Shown here: in pieces, positions 1 through 14,100 of the stretch
How the letters are laid out: every line of letters starts with the position of its first letter
Numbering within the stretch: the stretch's first letter is position 1
Assembly: GCA_903813345.2 (NCBI GenBank)
Contig: CAIIXF020000012.1
Coordinates: 14,244,932-14,308,931 of the forward strand
Direction of reading: 5' to 3'
Length of the DNA stretch: 64,000 nucleotides
Source of the DNA: Owenia fusiformis
Taxonomy: Eukaryota; Annelida; Polychaeta; Sabellida; Oweniidae
Translations under genes and position numbers: made by a program
The notes under the pieces: generated by a model
Database searches by the model: none
The model's input: only the letters and a program-made list of their open reading frames with translations
Told to the model about the DNA's origin: nothing

Positions 1-32
1 TTGCTATTGGGCATTGTGCCACATACAATTAG

Positions 33-112
33 GTAGTATTGTATTGTATTGTATTGTATTGTATTGCATTGTATTGTATTGTATTGTATTGTATTGCATT
101 ATATTGTTTTGT
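33..112. repeat. GTATT pentanucleotide microsatellite
   Basis: A run of about 16 GTATT units with two GCATT variants. It grades after position 112 into T/G-rich imperfect repeats up to about 230. Open frames on both strands here simply read through the repeat and are not genes. Confidence 0.9.
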
Positions 113-259
113 TTTGTACTGTATGTTTTGTATTGTTTTGTATGTATTGTGTTGTGTTGTATGTATTGTGTTGTGTTGTGTGGTGATGAGTTGAGTTGTG
201 TTGTATATTTCAGTATTGTGTGTACATTGTTGTTACTATGGATATAACATAAGGTTTCA

Positions 260-1900
260 CCCAAAACTATCGTCGATAAAATCCTTATAACACCATCTGC
301 TAAACTGAACCGAAAAGAAAATTATTCAATATTGACATACTTTAGTTTGAATTAATTAATTACATAATTGTCTGGTGTTACAAAAATTAAAACGAGCGTC
401 CATTTTAATTATATATTAAAACAGATAGAACTCGATGACACATTGCGTTAGTGCTTGACAGTTAATGGTCGCCATATGGTTTAAGTTAGTGTGTTTTGTA
501 ATTCGAGTCACGCCCAAAATTGGATCAATCTTCTCAGAGATTGACAGGAGTGATTTATGACCTTTCGTGTAAATCTATTTGAAAGATTAGTAAATTACGA
601 TTAAATTATGGAATTTTGATTATAATATCATGGATAATCCCTTGAAAATCAGAAACATTTAAAAGGTAAGTTGTTTAAAATATTTATTGGTTGAATTGAT
701 ATTTATTCAATCCTAAAACTTCTGTCAGGTAAAATCAATATTTATTTCTGTATATCTTAAAATGTATTTTATTTGTTACAAATATTTTGTGGTGTGATTT
801 AAAAGAATCATGCATACAAAAACCGAACGTTCTTCTAGCTGTGATTCTCTCCCTGGTTTCAAATACACGTCTGGCGTATGTGATGGTATGCGGACGTGAT
901 CCCACGACCATAAAAGGGTGAAGTATTTTATCATCTGCGAAAACAAAAACAATAGAATTCCGAACGTGATAAAAAGTAATCCACACATTTCAAAATTATT
1001 CAAAAAACGGAATACTAGGCTAGAGCTCGTGCATGAGTTGTGATCATATTCAAAAATAAGATGCAAATCGAATGCAAAGAAAATGGGATAATTGGTTTAA
1101 TGATAACATATGATGGATATGATAATTGAATATAAATTAAAATCTCTTTGAAGATTTGACGTTTGAAATCCATAACGTTATGAGGTTGATAACAGGTGTA
1201 GTATATTTTATAGCTTTTTCGTGTGATATTATTCAAATGAAAAATGTGTTTTATAAACTACTGAGTCACCATTGAGTCTTTGTTGAATCATTACGTTCAA
1301 AAGTTGGAATACGATTTACAATGTGTAATATTTTCTGCTATAAACGAGTTGATATGGTGTTTTTGACCACAATGGATTAAATTCAATGAGATATGGATTA
1401 GCAAAGTGAACTTATAAAATCAAAAATCATGGAATTTCCTGGCTTAGGTGAGTTTGTAATTATACTCAAACCACATGTTAACCAGTGGCGGATATGGGGG
1501 GCAGGGGGCAGGGGGGGGGGGCTGGCCAATAGATGAGGCCTCCCCCCAAAATTAGGGCTCAAAATCTGCTTGCACACAGAAGCTGGACAAGTTGGTAACA
1601 AACTGGCTTTATGATTATGATTTTTATGATTTTTTAATTTTAGGTTTATTTTAAGGAAATTGGGGGACAAATCATTCTTCTTGATTTTCAGGGGACGGTT
1701 AAGCTACTAGTAAATTGGAGAAGACATTAGCAGTAAATGTGTTGAATACGTTCTCATGTGAGACCCGTCACCCATGTCATCAGCAAGTCCCCGTATCATT
1801 GTTCAAACACATCCCTTTAATCAGTAAGCACATCCCCAACTGCCCAATGGATATGCATACAGCTCTTGCAGAAGATAGCTACAGTGGGTAAAGATTACAA
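260..1900. other. Upstream region of the myosin gene, no gene seen
   Basis: AT-rich sequence with no convincing coding exon. A good splice-donor match (AAAAG followed by GTAAGTTG near 665) could end a 5' non-coding exon of the myosin downstream, but nothing else supports it. A G-rich tract at about 1497-1520 resembles the start of the dispersed G-rich repeat family seen elsewhere in the window. Confidence 0.4.
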
Positions 1901-1905
1901 TGAAT

Positions 1906-2125
1906 ATTTTTAACTTTTGCAGGAGATAGCTTCAATGGGAATTGTATTTTCAATGCAGCTAATGCATTCAAAACAATTTAAAATCTATATAACAATGCAT
2001 ATTTTTAACTTTTGCAGGAAATAGCTTCAATGGGAATTGTATTTTCAATGCAGCTAATGCATTCAAAACATATCAAAATCTATATAACAATGAATATTAC
2101 AACTTTTGCAGGAGATAGCTTCAAT
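1906..2125 (+). repeat. Triplicated splice acceptor before myosin exon 1
   Basis: A unit of about 95 bp is tandemly repeated. Each copy contains ACTTTTGCAG followed by GA(G/A)ATAGCTTCAATGG. The three candidate AG acceptors end at 1922, 2017 and 2111. The last copy runs straight into the exon with the myosin start codon. This is seen directly; which acceptor is used is unknown. Confidence 0.8.
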
Positions 2126-2161
2126 GGGCTGTGGCCATTAGCCCGCAATTGGAAAGAGAAA

Positions 2162-5100
2162 ATGGACGTCGGGTTGCCCTCTAGGGACCGGACGGGAGTC
2201 CCGGATTTCGTGCTCCTCGAGGATTATAAAAGCACATCAGCATTTGTGGAGAATCTTAAAAAGAGATTTACTTCAAATTTAATCTATGTGAGTTAAGTAC
2301 CTATTTTACATGATCGAATTGGACCTCCATCCTCTTCAAATAACTACAGGGTGTCAAATAAATACATTCTCTCCCTTAGCTTTAACATTCACATAATATT
2401 GCATAACTTTTTTGTGTATCTCATATCTGAAATGTTCTTAAGCACATTACAACTAGGCTTCATGGAGCAACTCCACAAAAGGTTTCAGATGACTAGCTCA
2501 ACTAGATACACTTCTATGCAGTTCATATACCGGTTTTAAGGGGATAACATATTTATTTGACACCCTGTATATGACATTTTTATACATTGATCCCAAGATC
2601 TATTACTCTTTTAACCAGACTTGGTGACAGATGCCCAATATTTTCAATCCTTGAACAAACATGCATTATGGGTGGTATGTCTCGCTTTATTGTTTGTAAA
2701 TGTGTTTTACCTGTAACTATTTCAACTCTTCTATGCTACTTTCTAGATGGTAAAACTTTCACAGCTTTTAAGAATATTTACAAGAGACTGACAAAAGAAA
2801 TATCTACCAACGATCACATTGTTGGTCTTAAACAAATAGAACATCATCAAAATATAGTAACGAAGAATATCAAACAATCTCGGAAAATGGTACCAGCTTG
2901 TACGTTAGCAGTAGCCTCAATGTTGACATTGTCACATATGTTCACAGTTTCATCAATGTAACATGTGAACAATATATCGGTCAACATGTCACTCGTTAAA
3001 TGTATTGAAAATCACTTTGACTACTTTTATTTTTCAAAACTCAAACTGAGAAAATATTACACCATTACCTCGCGAAAGCGAGTCACGATGACATGACAGT
3101 TCGATTTTTTAAATTTTCATGTGATGTTTGTAAATAAATCCTACCCAGAATCCATTTCAATTAGGTTGTTAATAAGTTGATTGATTATTATTTAATTGTA
3201 CTCCCATTGTAAAAAATACAATTATGTTTACAGAGGAACCAGTATCAGGAAAGCTTTTAACATTGTCAGACATTTCAATAACGCTAGCCATTAATAATAT
3301 TGAACTACTAAATAAAGGCAGTGTGACAACAGCGTTCTTTCACCTAGTTACAGTAAATACACTCCCCTTCATAAGTACGTACATGTACACCCCCTCCATA
3401 AGTTTGGAAGGAAGTTCCAATTATGGATCATGTATAAAAGCCTATTTATGTTTGGCAATTTTGAAGAATTCTAACTATTGTAATTAAAGAACGGAAATAA
3501 GGTAGTCTAGCGCCAGGCCCTTGTATGAGAAGGTGTTCAATCAAGTAGAGGGCTAGGGGGGGGGGGGTCACAGAGGCTTGTAGCTACACTAAAAATAGGG
3601 ATCCACACACTGGAGGCTTTATATGCTATTCAATGAAAACTTGTGAAAGGGGGTGTAATTATATATGCAAAGTGTATATACGAGGGGTGATCCAAAACTC
3701 TTGGACACCCCGCTCTAACTTTGCTATTTTTAATATAATTGCATGAAACCTTCAGATAATTAAGATGAACATCTTAACCACTTTGTATATAAGTTTCAAC
3801 AGAAAAGAATTTATTTTAGTTACTTTTCTGGATATTTTTGATATGGGGACCCTGTCATCCGGAACGGTATCTAAAAACGCAAATCACGTTACAACTCTAA
3901 TGGCAAATACTTTAGGTGCAGGTGCACCACCTAACACCAGTTATGATACGAGAGAATTTCAGATTTTTCAATCTGAGTGTCATCTGCCATCATCATGATC
4001 AGATCTTTAGGCCTTTTCAACATATTTTCCACGAATTTGAACACATTTTTCGCACCGCTTGCGCTTTACCCGGGAATGGAAGACATTCATGAAACCACCC
4101 TTACATAGGTGATACAAATGCTCCTGGACCCCTCGCACAGGGTGGGTAAAAGTGAAAGCCTCGCATCATCATATTTGAATAGATATTCATAAAATGTGTA
4201 CCCGATGTAATAAAAGTTGGATAGTAGGCTGTAAAGTTCAGTTTTATTGTACTATAGTTTTTTTGCTAGTTCTCTCAAAAGTCTAAAAGTTCATGTATAC
4301 CTTATCCCAAGGAAACCATATTGTTTACTTTCCAATAATGTACCCATATATATTCATTACTTACAAGTAACCATGTACTGTGTATGCATAATTAAGAGTT
4401 ATATTTCTAATTAAACATTTTTTAATATATGGTGTCTGTGAGATTTATGATGGTTCAGAACACCTGGCATAGGTAGGTAAATTGTAAATATTGCTTACGA
4501 TTTGATCATCTACATACAATATAATTTGACTCAAATACCAGCTGGATTTGGTTCACATTTAAAATGCCCAAGAGTGAATTTTCAAAATGGCTGCTATACA
4601 TGTATTCCTAATGGTCGCCACTTATTTGCATTCTGACAGAATCTTCTTTAATGTGTTTAATGTTAAAAGCCAATGGGTAAATTAAAATGTGATATAATTT
4701 AAATGTTATAATCTAATGTATAGCACGGTATCACATAGATAATATTTTTTGCCAGGTGGGGTCCATTTTTGGTAACAAGATCTGATATAATGAAATCTTG
4801 CTGAAGACGCCGACGGTTTAAAAAGAACTTCATAAAACTAGATACAAATGAATGTAATACCCTTAATATTGAACTATATTTTCCAGGAGAAGCATTATTG
4901 TTGATGTAAACAACAGATGGTACATAAACCAATCGAATCACAATGGAAATAATGTGTGTGCATAATTATATACCCGATATGAAATCAACATTGTATATTA
5001 CAACTTTCTAATCAAGTAATACAGAAATGTTATACCCCAGAAAATTTGAAGTTGAAAGATTGTTATACTGATACATCTAAGATTTTCATTGTACCAAATG

Positions 5101-8100
5101 TTAATTGAGAATCTAAACAAAGTTACCTTATTGTATTTTCTTTACAATCTAAATTTGTTCAGGTTTTGGAATTTTGTTCTACCCCTGGGACAATTCTATT
5201 AATGTTTATAGACATATCGGGAAATTTTGTCCCACCCTGTATATTTATATATTCACCACTTGTATTAATGTTTGCAGACTTATATTGGGGAGGTCCTGAT
5301 ATCAGTTAACCCCTATAAACAATTGGGAATCTACACATCCAAATATCTAGCCCTGTACAGAAATGTCAACTTCTATGAACTACCACCACACGTGTAAGTG
5401 TTAATATAATATTTTGCTACTGAAAGGATCGTGCTAAGGTACATACAAATGATAAACAATAATATGTTTCAGATAATGTATGGGCAGTAGAATTGTAGGA
5501 CAAGTTGAAAATGTGTGTTTTTCAAAATAAAGTTTATGATAAAGAAAACCATATTTAAAATTCGCCCTTTATTTCATTTTGACGCACATTGCCTAGGCCT
5601 AATTGTGAGAATCTCCGTCTTTAGCTGAATTTCATGCATAGATCTTTAATCCATAGGTTTGCCATTGCCGACCAGGCCTACAGATCAATGCGCACAGAGG
5701 GTAGAGATCAATGTGTTCTCATATCTGGGGAGTCAGGAGCAGGAAAAACAGAGGCATCAAAAAAGATTTTACAATACATCGCTGCGAACAGTACACATTC
5801 AAAAGAGATAGAATCGGTCAAAACGAGACTTTTAAATTCTAATCCCATCCTTGAGGTAAGTGGTGAATGCGCCTTAAACTTTTGTGATGTCCATCGGGCA
5901 AATGCCAAAGATGTTAAACAATTAAATTCAAAGTTAAATTCAAAATATTCTATTTCTTCCAATGACCTTTTCAGTCTACGAATGTGCGAATGTTTAAGTA
6001 GTTGAAATATCATGTTATGGATATATTAAAATGTATGTTATTAATCGTTAATTCATTTTCAGTCATTTGGTAATGCAAAGACGAATAGGAATGACAACTC
6101 TAGTCGGTTTGGAAAATACATGGACATACAGTTCAATTATAAGGTAGATATTTTAGGCTTATATTTCAAAAATCTTTAACACATATATTTTTTTTGTAGC
6201 CATATTATAATTGTAGTTTTCTATTTTGATACCAATAATGGGTTTACATTTTTGTCACATGACAATTTAAATTGGAAATGTAGACCGTGTCCATATTGAA
6301 AATACTATGAGCAATGTATCCCAGGGTGCACCAATCGGGGGGCAGATCATCAACTTCCTGTTAGAGAAATCACGTGTCTGTACACAAGCACGTGGCAACA
6401 GAAACTTTCACATATTCTACCAGCTTCTGAAGGGATGTGATAAAGAATTGTTGAAGAAACTAAAGCTGAGCAGAGACACGGATTCCTTCTTTTATTTAAA
6501 CCAGGTATGTGAATCGTAAGAACGTTCATGTATGCAGTTAAGTGGAAAAAGACAGAGCCAAAACATCCACGTTCAGTTTTGTATTGTACTCGAACGCGGG
6601 GTATGACGTATCAAAAGAACTAACCAATAAATCTTCTCTAAATATTTCACAAAAGTTCCCGGATTAACTTACATTATCAACTCTAATTAATATAACATAG
6701 AGTATAAATATGCTCAGACCTCCAGACTCAAAAGAAACATTATATATATGACTTTAATTATCTAGCTACCTATTTCACAGCCTTTCAACAATTGTGTTAT
6801 ATACCCTGAGGGTGGCGGGAGTGGTGAAAACCCCACGGTTACCATGGTGACGAGTGAAACTAAAAAATGTTGGGAAACGGTATCAACTTATAAGGCACGA
6901 CTGAGGAAAAATCAGTTTCGTAGAGTAATGATATATTTTCGGGAGCTTGCATGCTTTCATAAAAGCTGCTGATGTAATGCATGCTTTACATTCGCATGTT
7001 ATAATAGACTGTCCAGTCTTTAGGTATGTTGTACTCTGCATGTACGTCCATCGGATCTGCAACCTGCCTCTAATTGTGAAGGTATACAGAATTTTGTGAT
7101 GGAACATCCACAATAAATGGAATGCATAGGTAATGTGCAGTGACTTTATTTTCTGCATGAACATATACATATAAGCAACTAAGAACCCACAATGCGCGCA
7201 TGTTTATGTTATACTTGGCAATGCATTATGCAATGCATAGTATTTATTTTATTATAAACTGCAAGCAAAGCAATTTAAGTTATCGTAATTAAAAGCCCTT
7301 TTAATGCATTAGATCTCTGTGTCAGGATATCTTGGAAGACATTCTTGCTTCCCGATAATAATCTATTGCTTGGAATGAGACAACAAAATGAGGATGCTAA
7401 AAATTATCATTGAACATATCAATATAAAGTTATATCATGTTAATATATAATATGGTAACAATATACAAAGAAATATATGAGTTAAATTAGAAAACTTAAA
7501 ACCTTCTGAAACAATTGCATTTATGATATTTAAAAATGCAATTTAAAATGCAATCGAAGTAAATAGGGATATGATTTCATTGGCCTAATATTATTAAACA
7601 GATTCATTTTGCCTCGTATCTAAAATATTATAGCCAAACAATTCAGTTGATTCAAAGCCTCATAATTTAGGTTAGTATAAGTTTTGTCTCTTCCACAGGG
7701 TCAGTGTCCCGAGGTTGAAAGTCTGGACGACGAGGAAGAATATAAAAACACACGAGATGCACTTAATGTCTGTGATTTCTCGGAAAGAGAACAAGAGGTA
7801 TTCATTATGAGATGTAATAAACGATAGTCTGTAGATTTTTGTACAAATAAGCATTGGTGTGAGGATTTTTTAAATCCCAATGAAGATGATTTTTAATGTA
7901 ACTAGATCATGTCAGTCAGTAGATTTGCATCAAAATAAAATAAAAATTCAATTAGGTTCTCACAATTTGAGAAGCTTAAATCATTTTCATACATAACAAA
8001 ACATTTAAAGAGATTCAGTCGTCCAGATTTCTATTATGGACAATCAGTAATGTCCCAATATAATTGCTCATAAAACATCATATTTACCTTAAATATATCT

Positions 8101-11100
8101 TGAGACCAAATCATAAGCACAATATCACCAATATATTGAAGAAATCAACAGGACAACCAACAGAACAACCAGCTGTCAGAATTGAATGCAATAAGTCGAA
8201 AACAATATACAATGTTTTGGGGGGATTCATCTCTATTTTGACCCCTTAGAAGTAATAAATATGGATTCTCTGAGCCAAAACAATCTGTTGAAACTGAAGG
8301 AAAAGGCCAATCAGACTGGAACAAATTTGAGCGGGCTTTTTGAATTTTATTTTGAATTTCTATTGATGAAAGGGGAAATTCATGGCTAGGAACAATCATC
8401 GAATTGATACTGTTAACAAATTAATTCAAGTCTCAGAATTGGTAAGTTGATAAACAAACTTGTTCTACATCAAATAACACGAAAAGATCAGGGGGTTACT
8501 CTAATTGTGTTTTTAGGAGACCCGATCTCTTTAGCAGTGATGAATACATACCTTACTTTATATTGTTTACATACAGTTTACATAATGATACTATTAAATA
8601 CTACAGTACATTATATATATTCCAAAATAAATATTTTTCTTAGCATTGCATTCGTAACATTCCAGTGTCTATGGACCATAGTATCGGCTACGTTACACCT
8701 TGGGAACATAGGGTTTAAGCAGGACGAACAGAAGCATGCCAAAATCAAAGATGATAAACATGTCGCAGCTGTGGCAGCCCTGCTTGAATGCCCCGAGGAT
8801 ATGCTTCGTCATGGTCTGGTCAATAGAGTTATCCACGTCGATGGAGATGAAGTGAGTATTGGTGTTTTGATGATGTAGAAAGTGTATGTCATGCTAATGA
8901 ATAATTCATTGTTCTTACAAGCAGGATCAAAATATCTTGGATATACAGTATCATGTGATACGATGGATAATAGCGATTATTGAGATGTTTGGTATATGTA
9001 CATGTATCCAGGCCTGAAGCCAGGATTTGCCAGGGGGGTGGGTCACTTTTTAAAAAAAAATTCCAGGGGGGCTCACTTTCGACAACTTTGGCCCAAAAGT
9101 TGCCAAAATCAAATGAAAAGTTGTTAGAATGGTGAAAAACAGGCTACGGGCGTGTATCTATGATATTTAATTTTAAGATTTATATAAACGTATGCTGTAC
9201 AAGACAAAAACGCCAATACAGAGAGAACCTTTGAAACGTGTCAATATAACATTCAATGAGATATATTTTATTTCAGGTTGTGAAACCATTCAACAAAGAA
9301 AGGGCCATATATGCGAGGGATGGTGTGGCAAAGGGTATTTACGACCGTATGTTCACCTGGATCGTCCAGAAGCTCAACAAATCACTCACAAATGAGGTAC
9401 TTGAGGATCAGAATTCTTAATAAACAATGCACAATAAGGCATATGTAACTTACAAAAGGACGCAGATCTTTAAACAAAGAAAGCTCTATTTAAAATTACA
9501 ATTTGGGTATTAAATAAAAACATTAGAGCATTCAGATAGAGTCAGTCAGATAGAGAAATATTGTGATTTAAGTTAAAAATCAAATGTGCAAACTGGCTTA
9601 ACAACAATCATCAGCAGTCCAAACATATATCAATATCATTTCGACATTATTATTATGAAACAAATTGAAATTGAACATATGTACTGAAATATTCCAGCAT
9701 GAGGAAAATATGTCAGTCATTGGCCTTTTGGATATCTATGGATTTGAGATATTCGAATACAACAGGTAAAGATTTTGATTTTATAGATTTTTTGAAAGAT
9801 TTTATTTATAAATTTAATTGCCACGATTGGAGAACCTATACATTTGTATGTCTCTAAAACCATCTCTAAAGACTTTTAAGAGATCTCTTTCAAGAGATCC
9901 CATGGTAAAATGTACAAGAAGCGATCAACAAAGAAAGCAAATAGAGCCCCCGGGATAGAGCCCTATCTCAGAAACTAATTTGAGTAAAACTAACTCTGAC
10001 ATTTATTGATATTTGTGACTCAGATTTTGTGGAAATAAGAAATGTTTGGTGATACGATTTATCAAATTTGGTGTTCTAACTCCCAATTAGTTACTGAGAT
10101 AAGGCTCTATGCGTTATTTATTGATTGCCCCTTGTAGCATGATGTAAACACTTTATTTTTTGTTATAGTTTTGAGCAGTTTTGCATCAACTACTGCAATG
10201 AAAAGCTTCAGCAGATCTTTATCCAACTGACGTTGAAGTCAGAGCAGGACGAATACATGAATGAAGGTATAGAGGTGAGTATATACAGACAGTTACAGTG
10301 GAAAATTGTGCTTATTTAATTTAAGGCACATGTGTTTAACTAAACTCGCATAAACAATAAGAAAAATATTAAAACAAAGTAAATCATTTTGGTCAAGAGT
10401 TATTGATCTTGATATCATTTTCATGAAGAGTGAATATAAATATGATTTCAAAATGTCTCCCTGGCTAGTATGTATGGCTTTCACACATTGTATGCCTATC
10501 TTAAAAGATGATTTTGCACATGTAATCACATTTAGTGTGTCACTAAAATACTACAATATAAATCATACTGTCAATTAAGTATCCTATAATATCATACCTA
10601 TTCAATTGATATCCTCTGAAATAATTTATATTAAAAATCTTTTGAGTATATTCAATTGATATCCTCTGACATAATTTATATTAGAACATCTTTTGAGTAT
10701 ATTCAATTGAGATCTTCTGAAATAATGTATGTAAGAATATCTCTTGAGTATATTCAATCGATATCCTCTGAAATAATTTATATTAAAAAATCTTTTGAGT
10801 ATATTCAATTGATATCATCTGAAATCATTTATATTAGAACATCTATTGAGTATATTCATTTGATATCATCTGAAATCATTTATATTAGAATATCTATTGA
10901 GTATATTCAATTGATATCTTCTGATATAATTTATATTAAAGCATCTCTTGAGCATATTTATTGATATCTCCTGAATTAATTTATATTAGAACATATTTTA
11001 AGTATATCCAATTGATATCCCATGAAATAATTTATATCAGAACATCTCTTAAGTATAATCAATTGATATCCTCTGAAATAGTTTATATCAGAACATCTCT

Positions 11101-14100
11101 TGAGTATATTCAATTGAGATCTTTTGAAATAATGTATGTTAGAATATTCCTTGAGTATATTCAATTGATATCCTCTGAAATTGTTTATATTAGAACATCT
11201 TTTAAGTATATCCAATTGATATTTTCTGAATTAATTTATATTTGAACATCCCTTTAGTATATTCAATTGATATCTTCTGAAATAATTTATATTAGAATAT
11301 ATTTTAAGTATATCCAATTGATATCCCATGAAATAATTTATATTACAATATCTCTTAAGTATAATCAATTGATATCTTCTGAATTAATTTATATTAGAAC
11401 ATATTTTAAGTATATCCAATTGATATCCCATGAAATAATTTATATTACAATATCTCTTAAGTATAATCAATTGATATCTTCTGAAATCATTTATATTAGA
11501 ACATCTTTTAAGTATATCCAATTGACATAATTTATAATACAATATCTCTTGAGTATAGTCAATTAATATCCTCCGAAATAGTTTATGTTAGAATATCTGT
11601 TGAGTATATTCAATTTGCATTCCTCTGAAATAATTTATATTAAAACATCATGGTGGTGGGGTTACATCTCATCTCATCAAATCAAACTAATGTTTTGGAC
11701 CTGGCCCGGATGCACTATGTTTCAGTGGGAACCTATACGCTACTTTAACAACAAAGTCATCTGTGACCTCATAGAATCAAAACCTGTAGGAATAATCTCA
11801 ATCATGGTAAGTTTTGTATTATTCAAAGTTACTTCAAGAAATCTAAATTGTGTAGTATATGAATATACTGCAATACTATCATATGGAAAACAATGTCATT
11901 TCTCGTCTTACCAAGTTTATACATTCTGGATTTAATAAAATACAAAATATTAATATTAATGATAAAATACCTATATAAAAACATGATATCCATTCTTTAT
12001 AATAAGGAGCTGCTCCAGCTGTACCACTGTTCATATTAGTTACCATAGCAATTTTGCCTGGACTTTAAGTTGATGATGGCTCTCCAAATTTGGTATTGAA
12101 AAACAACAATAATATATTTTTGTCATCATAATAGGACGAGGAGTGTTTGAGACCAGGAGAGCCCACGGATGAGACATTTCTGGATAAGATGTCTCACACA
12201 ATAGGAACACATCCTCATTATATAGGACATACATCAAAGGCAGACTATTACACAAGGAAAACAATGCGTCGGGACGTGAGTGATAGGATAAGTTCAAAAG
12301 AAGGAACTTATGATCTAAAATCACACATAAATAGAAATATTTAGATAATATACTCATATTGCACAATGATGGTTCATGGAATCAAATAATTGGTTCACAG
12401 TTCATTTTTGTGTTATCATTGTTTGAGTGTCATCAGTTAAGAATAAAGGATTTCATTGTTTGGTGTCTTCATTATGTTTTGCAAGTAAAAAGTTCATTTT
12501 CCTTTTGTTTTCAGCAATTTCGATTACTGCATTACGCTGGAGAAGTAACATATAGTGTCAAAGGATTTCTAGACAAAAACAATGATCAGTTAAATAGGAC
12601 TTTAAAAGAGGTGATCATAAACAGTCTACTTTAAACTTTAGTTTAATATGTCAATCCTTAGGATGTCATGAGGTGTTTTAAGACTGCTTTACAAATCTGA
12701 ATAAAATAAAATCCCACTAAAGAGAGATTATTAATTTAATGCAACCTGAATGAATGAATACTGACTACACCTTTTCAAATAATACAAAATAGTATAAATT
12801 TAAAAGGGATTAAAATATCCTATAATATAATGTGTAGAGTCTCTTACTTTCAGGCATTGACAAAAAGTAAGAATCTGATTATTTCTCAGTGCTTTAAACC
12901 AGAAGAAATAACCAGTAAAAAACGCCCAGAAACAGTAAGTATTACTTTTTTGTACATCAAGGTTACACAAAAAGACACAACTCATTTCTGCAATATCTCA
13001 AGCTTATTATATCTCTCATGAAGTCATGAAATTAGCCATTTGTATATTTCCAGTTGAAATACTCAAACAATTTCTGAGTTTCAGTTGCATGATTTCATGG
13101 ATGTTGTTTCTTTTCTTCTTCATTTATGAATTGTCACTTGCCCAAAAAGTTATGTACATCTTGTTTTAATTTTAGGCAGCAACTCAATTCAAGACGAGTT
13201 TAGCAAACTTGATGGAGATACTACTGGACAAGCAGCCATCATATGTAAGATGTGTTAAACCAAATGAAGAAAAAAGTTCAAGTGAGTAATGTTTTATTAT
13301 GGGATAAGTCAAAATCTAGGAAAAAATTGTCCCAGGGATAAATAGATTAGGGGTAATTCATAAATGGGAAACAACTTATCCCAAAATGTGAAATCCATGT
13401 AATGGGATAAGGTAAATAATCAAAAAGATACCTTATTTGGTCTTTCATTCAATTTTATTCATTGCATTTCATTCAATGCAAAGATTAAAAAAGAAACAAT
13501 GAAAAATGATTACCTGTAATTTAAATAACTTTGATCTATTTCAGAGACATTTGATGAGAGGTTGGTACGTCATCAGGTGAAATATTTGGGACTGATGGAG
13601 AACCTCAGAGTACGGAGAGCAGGATTTGCATATAGACGCCCATATAAGGCATTTTTGGCAAGGTACAAATGCAAAGCAACTCACATACCATATTCTCTGT
13701 AATTAGCGCCCGGGCGTTTAGAAAATTCAAAATACCCCCTCCAGACCATTCTAAAAAGTGCTCAATTATATGAAAGAAGTCAAAAATACCTGGGAATTTC
13801 ATGAATGGCAACAATTATTGCCAAGAATGGCTCATTTGCAACTACTGTAAGTACTAACATATTTTTGAAATAAGGATATGGCTTGTTATTGGAGGATTTG
13901 TGGTAAAGATCATTAAAATGAACCAAGAACCCCCAAAACATAAACCCTTTTAAATAAAATTTACATTGTTTTAGCTCTCCTAAGTTTAATGGATTTCAAT
14001 GGATTATAGATTGTTTGATTGTTGGGGGTGGCTGATTGCCTTTCTTAATGTTTTCTGTTTATCACAAGGTATAAATGCCTATGTCCCTCTACATGGCCGT

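Noticed and set aside
8447-8665. 5' part of the open frame containing myosin exon 7
   Set aside because: Upstream of the TTCCAG acceptor at 8665 the sequence is intronic and has no similarity to the motor domain.
10626-11530. Long repetitive open frames on both strands
   Set aside because: They read a 51-bp minisatellite whose period is a multiple of three. There is no start context, domain or splice connection.
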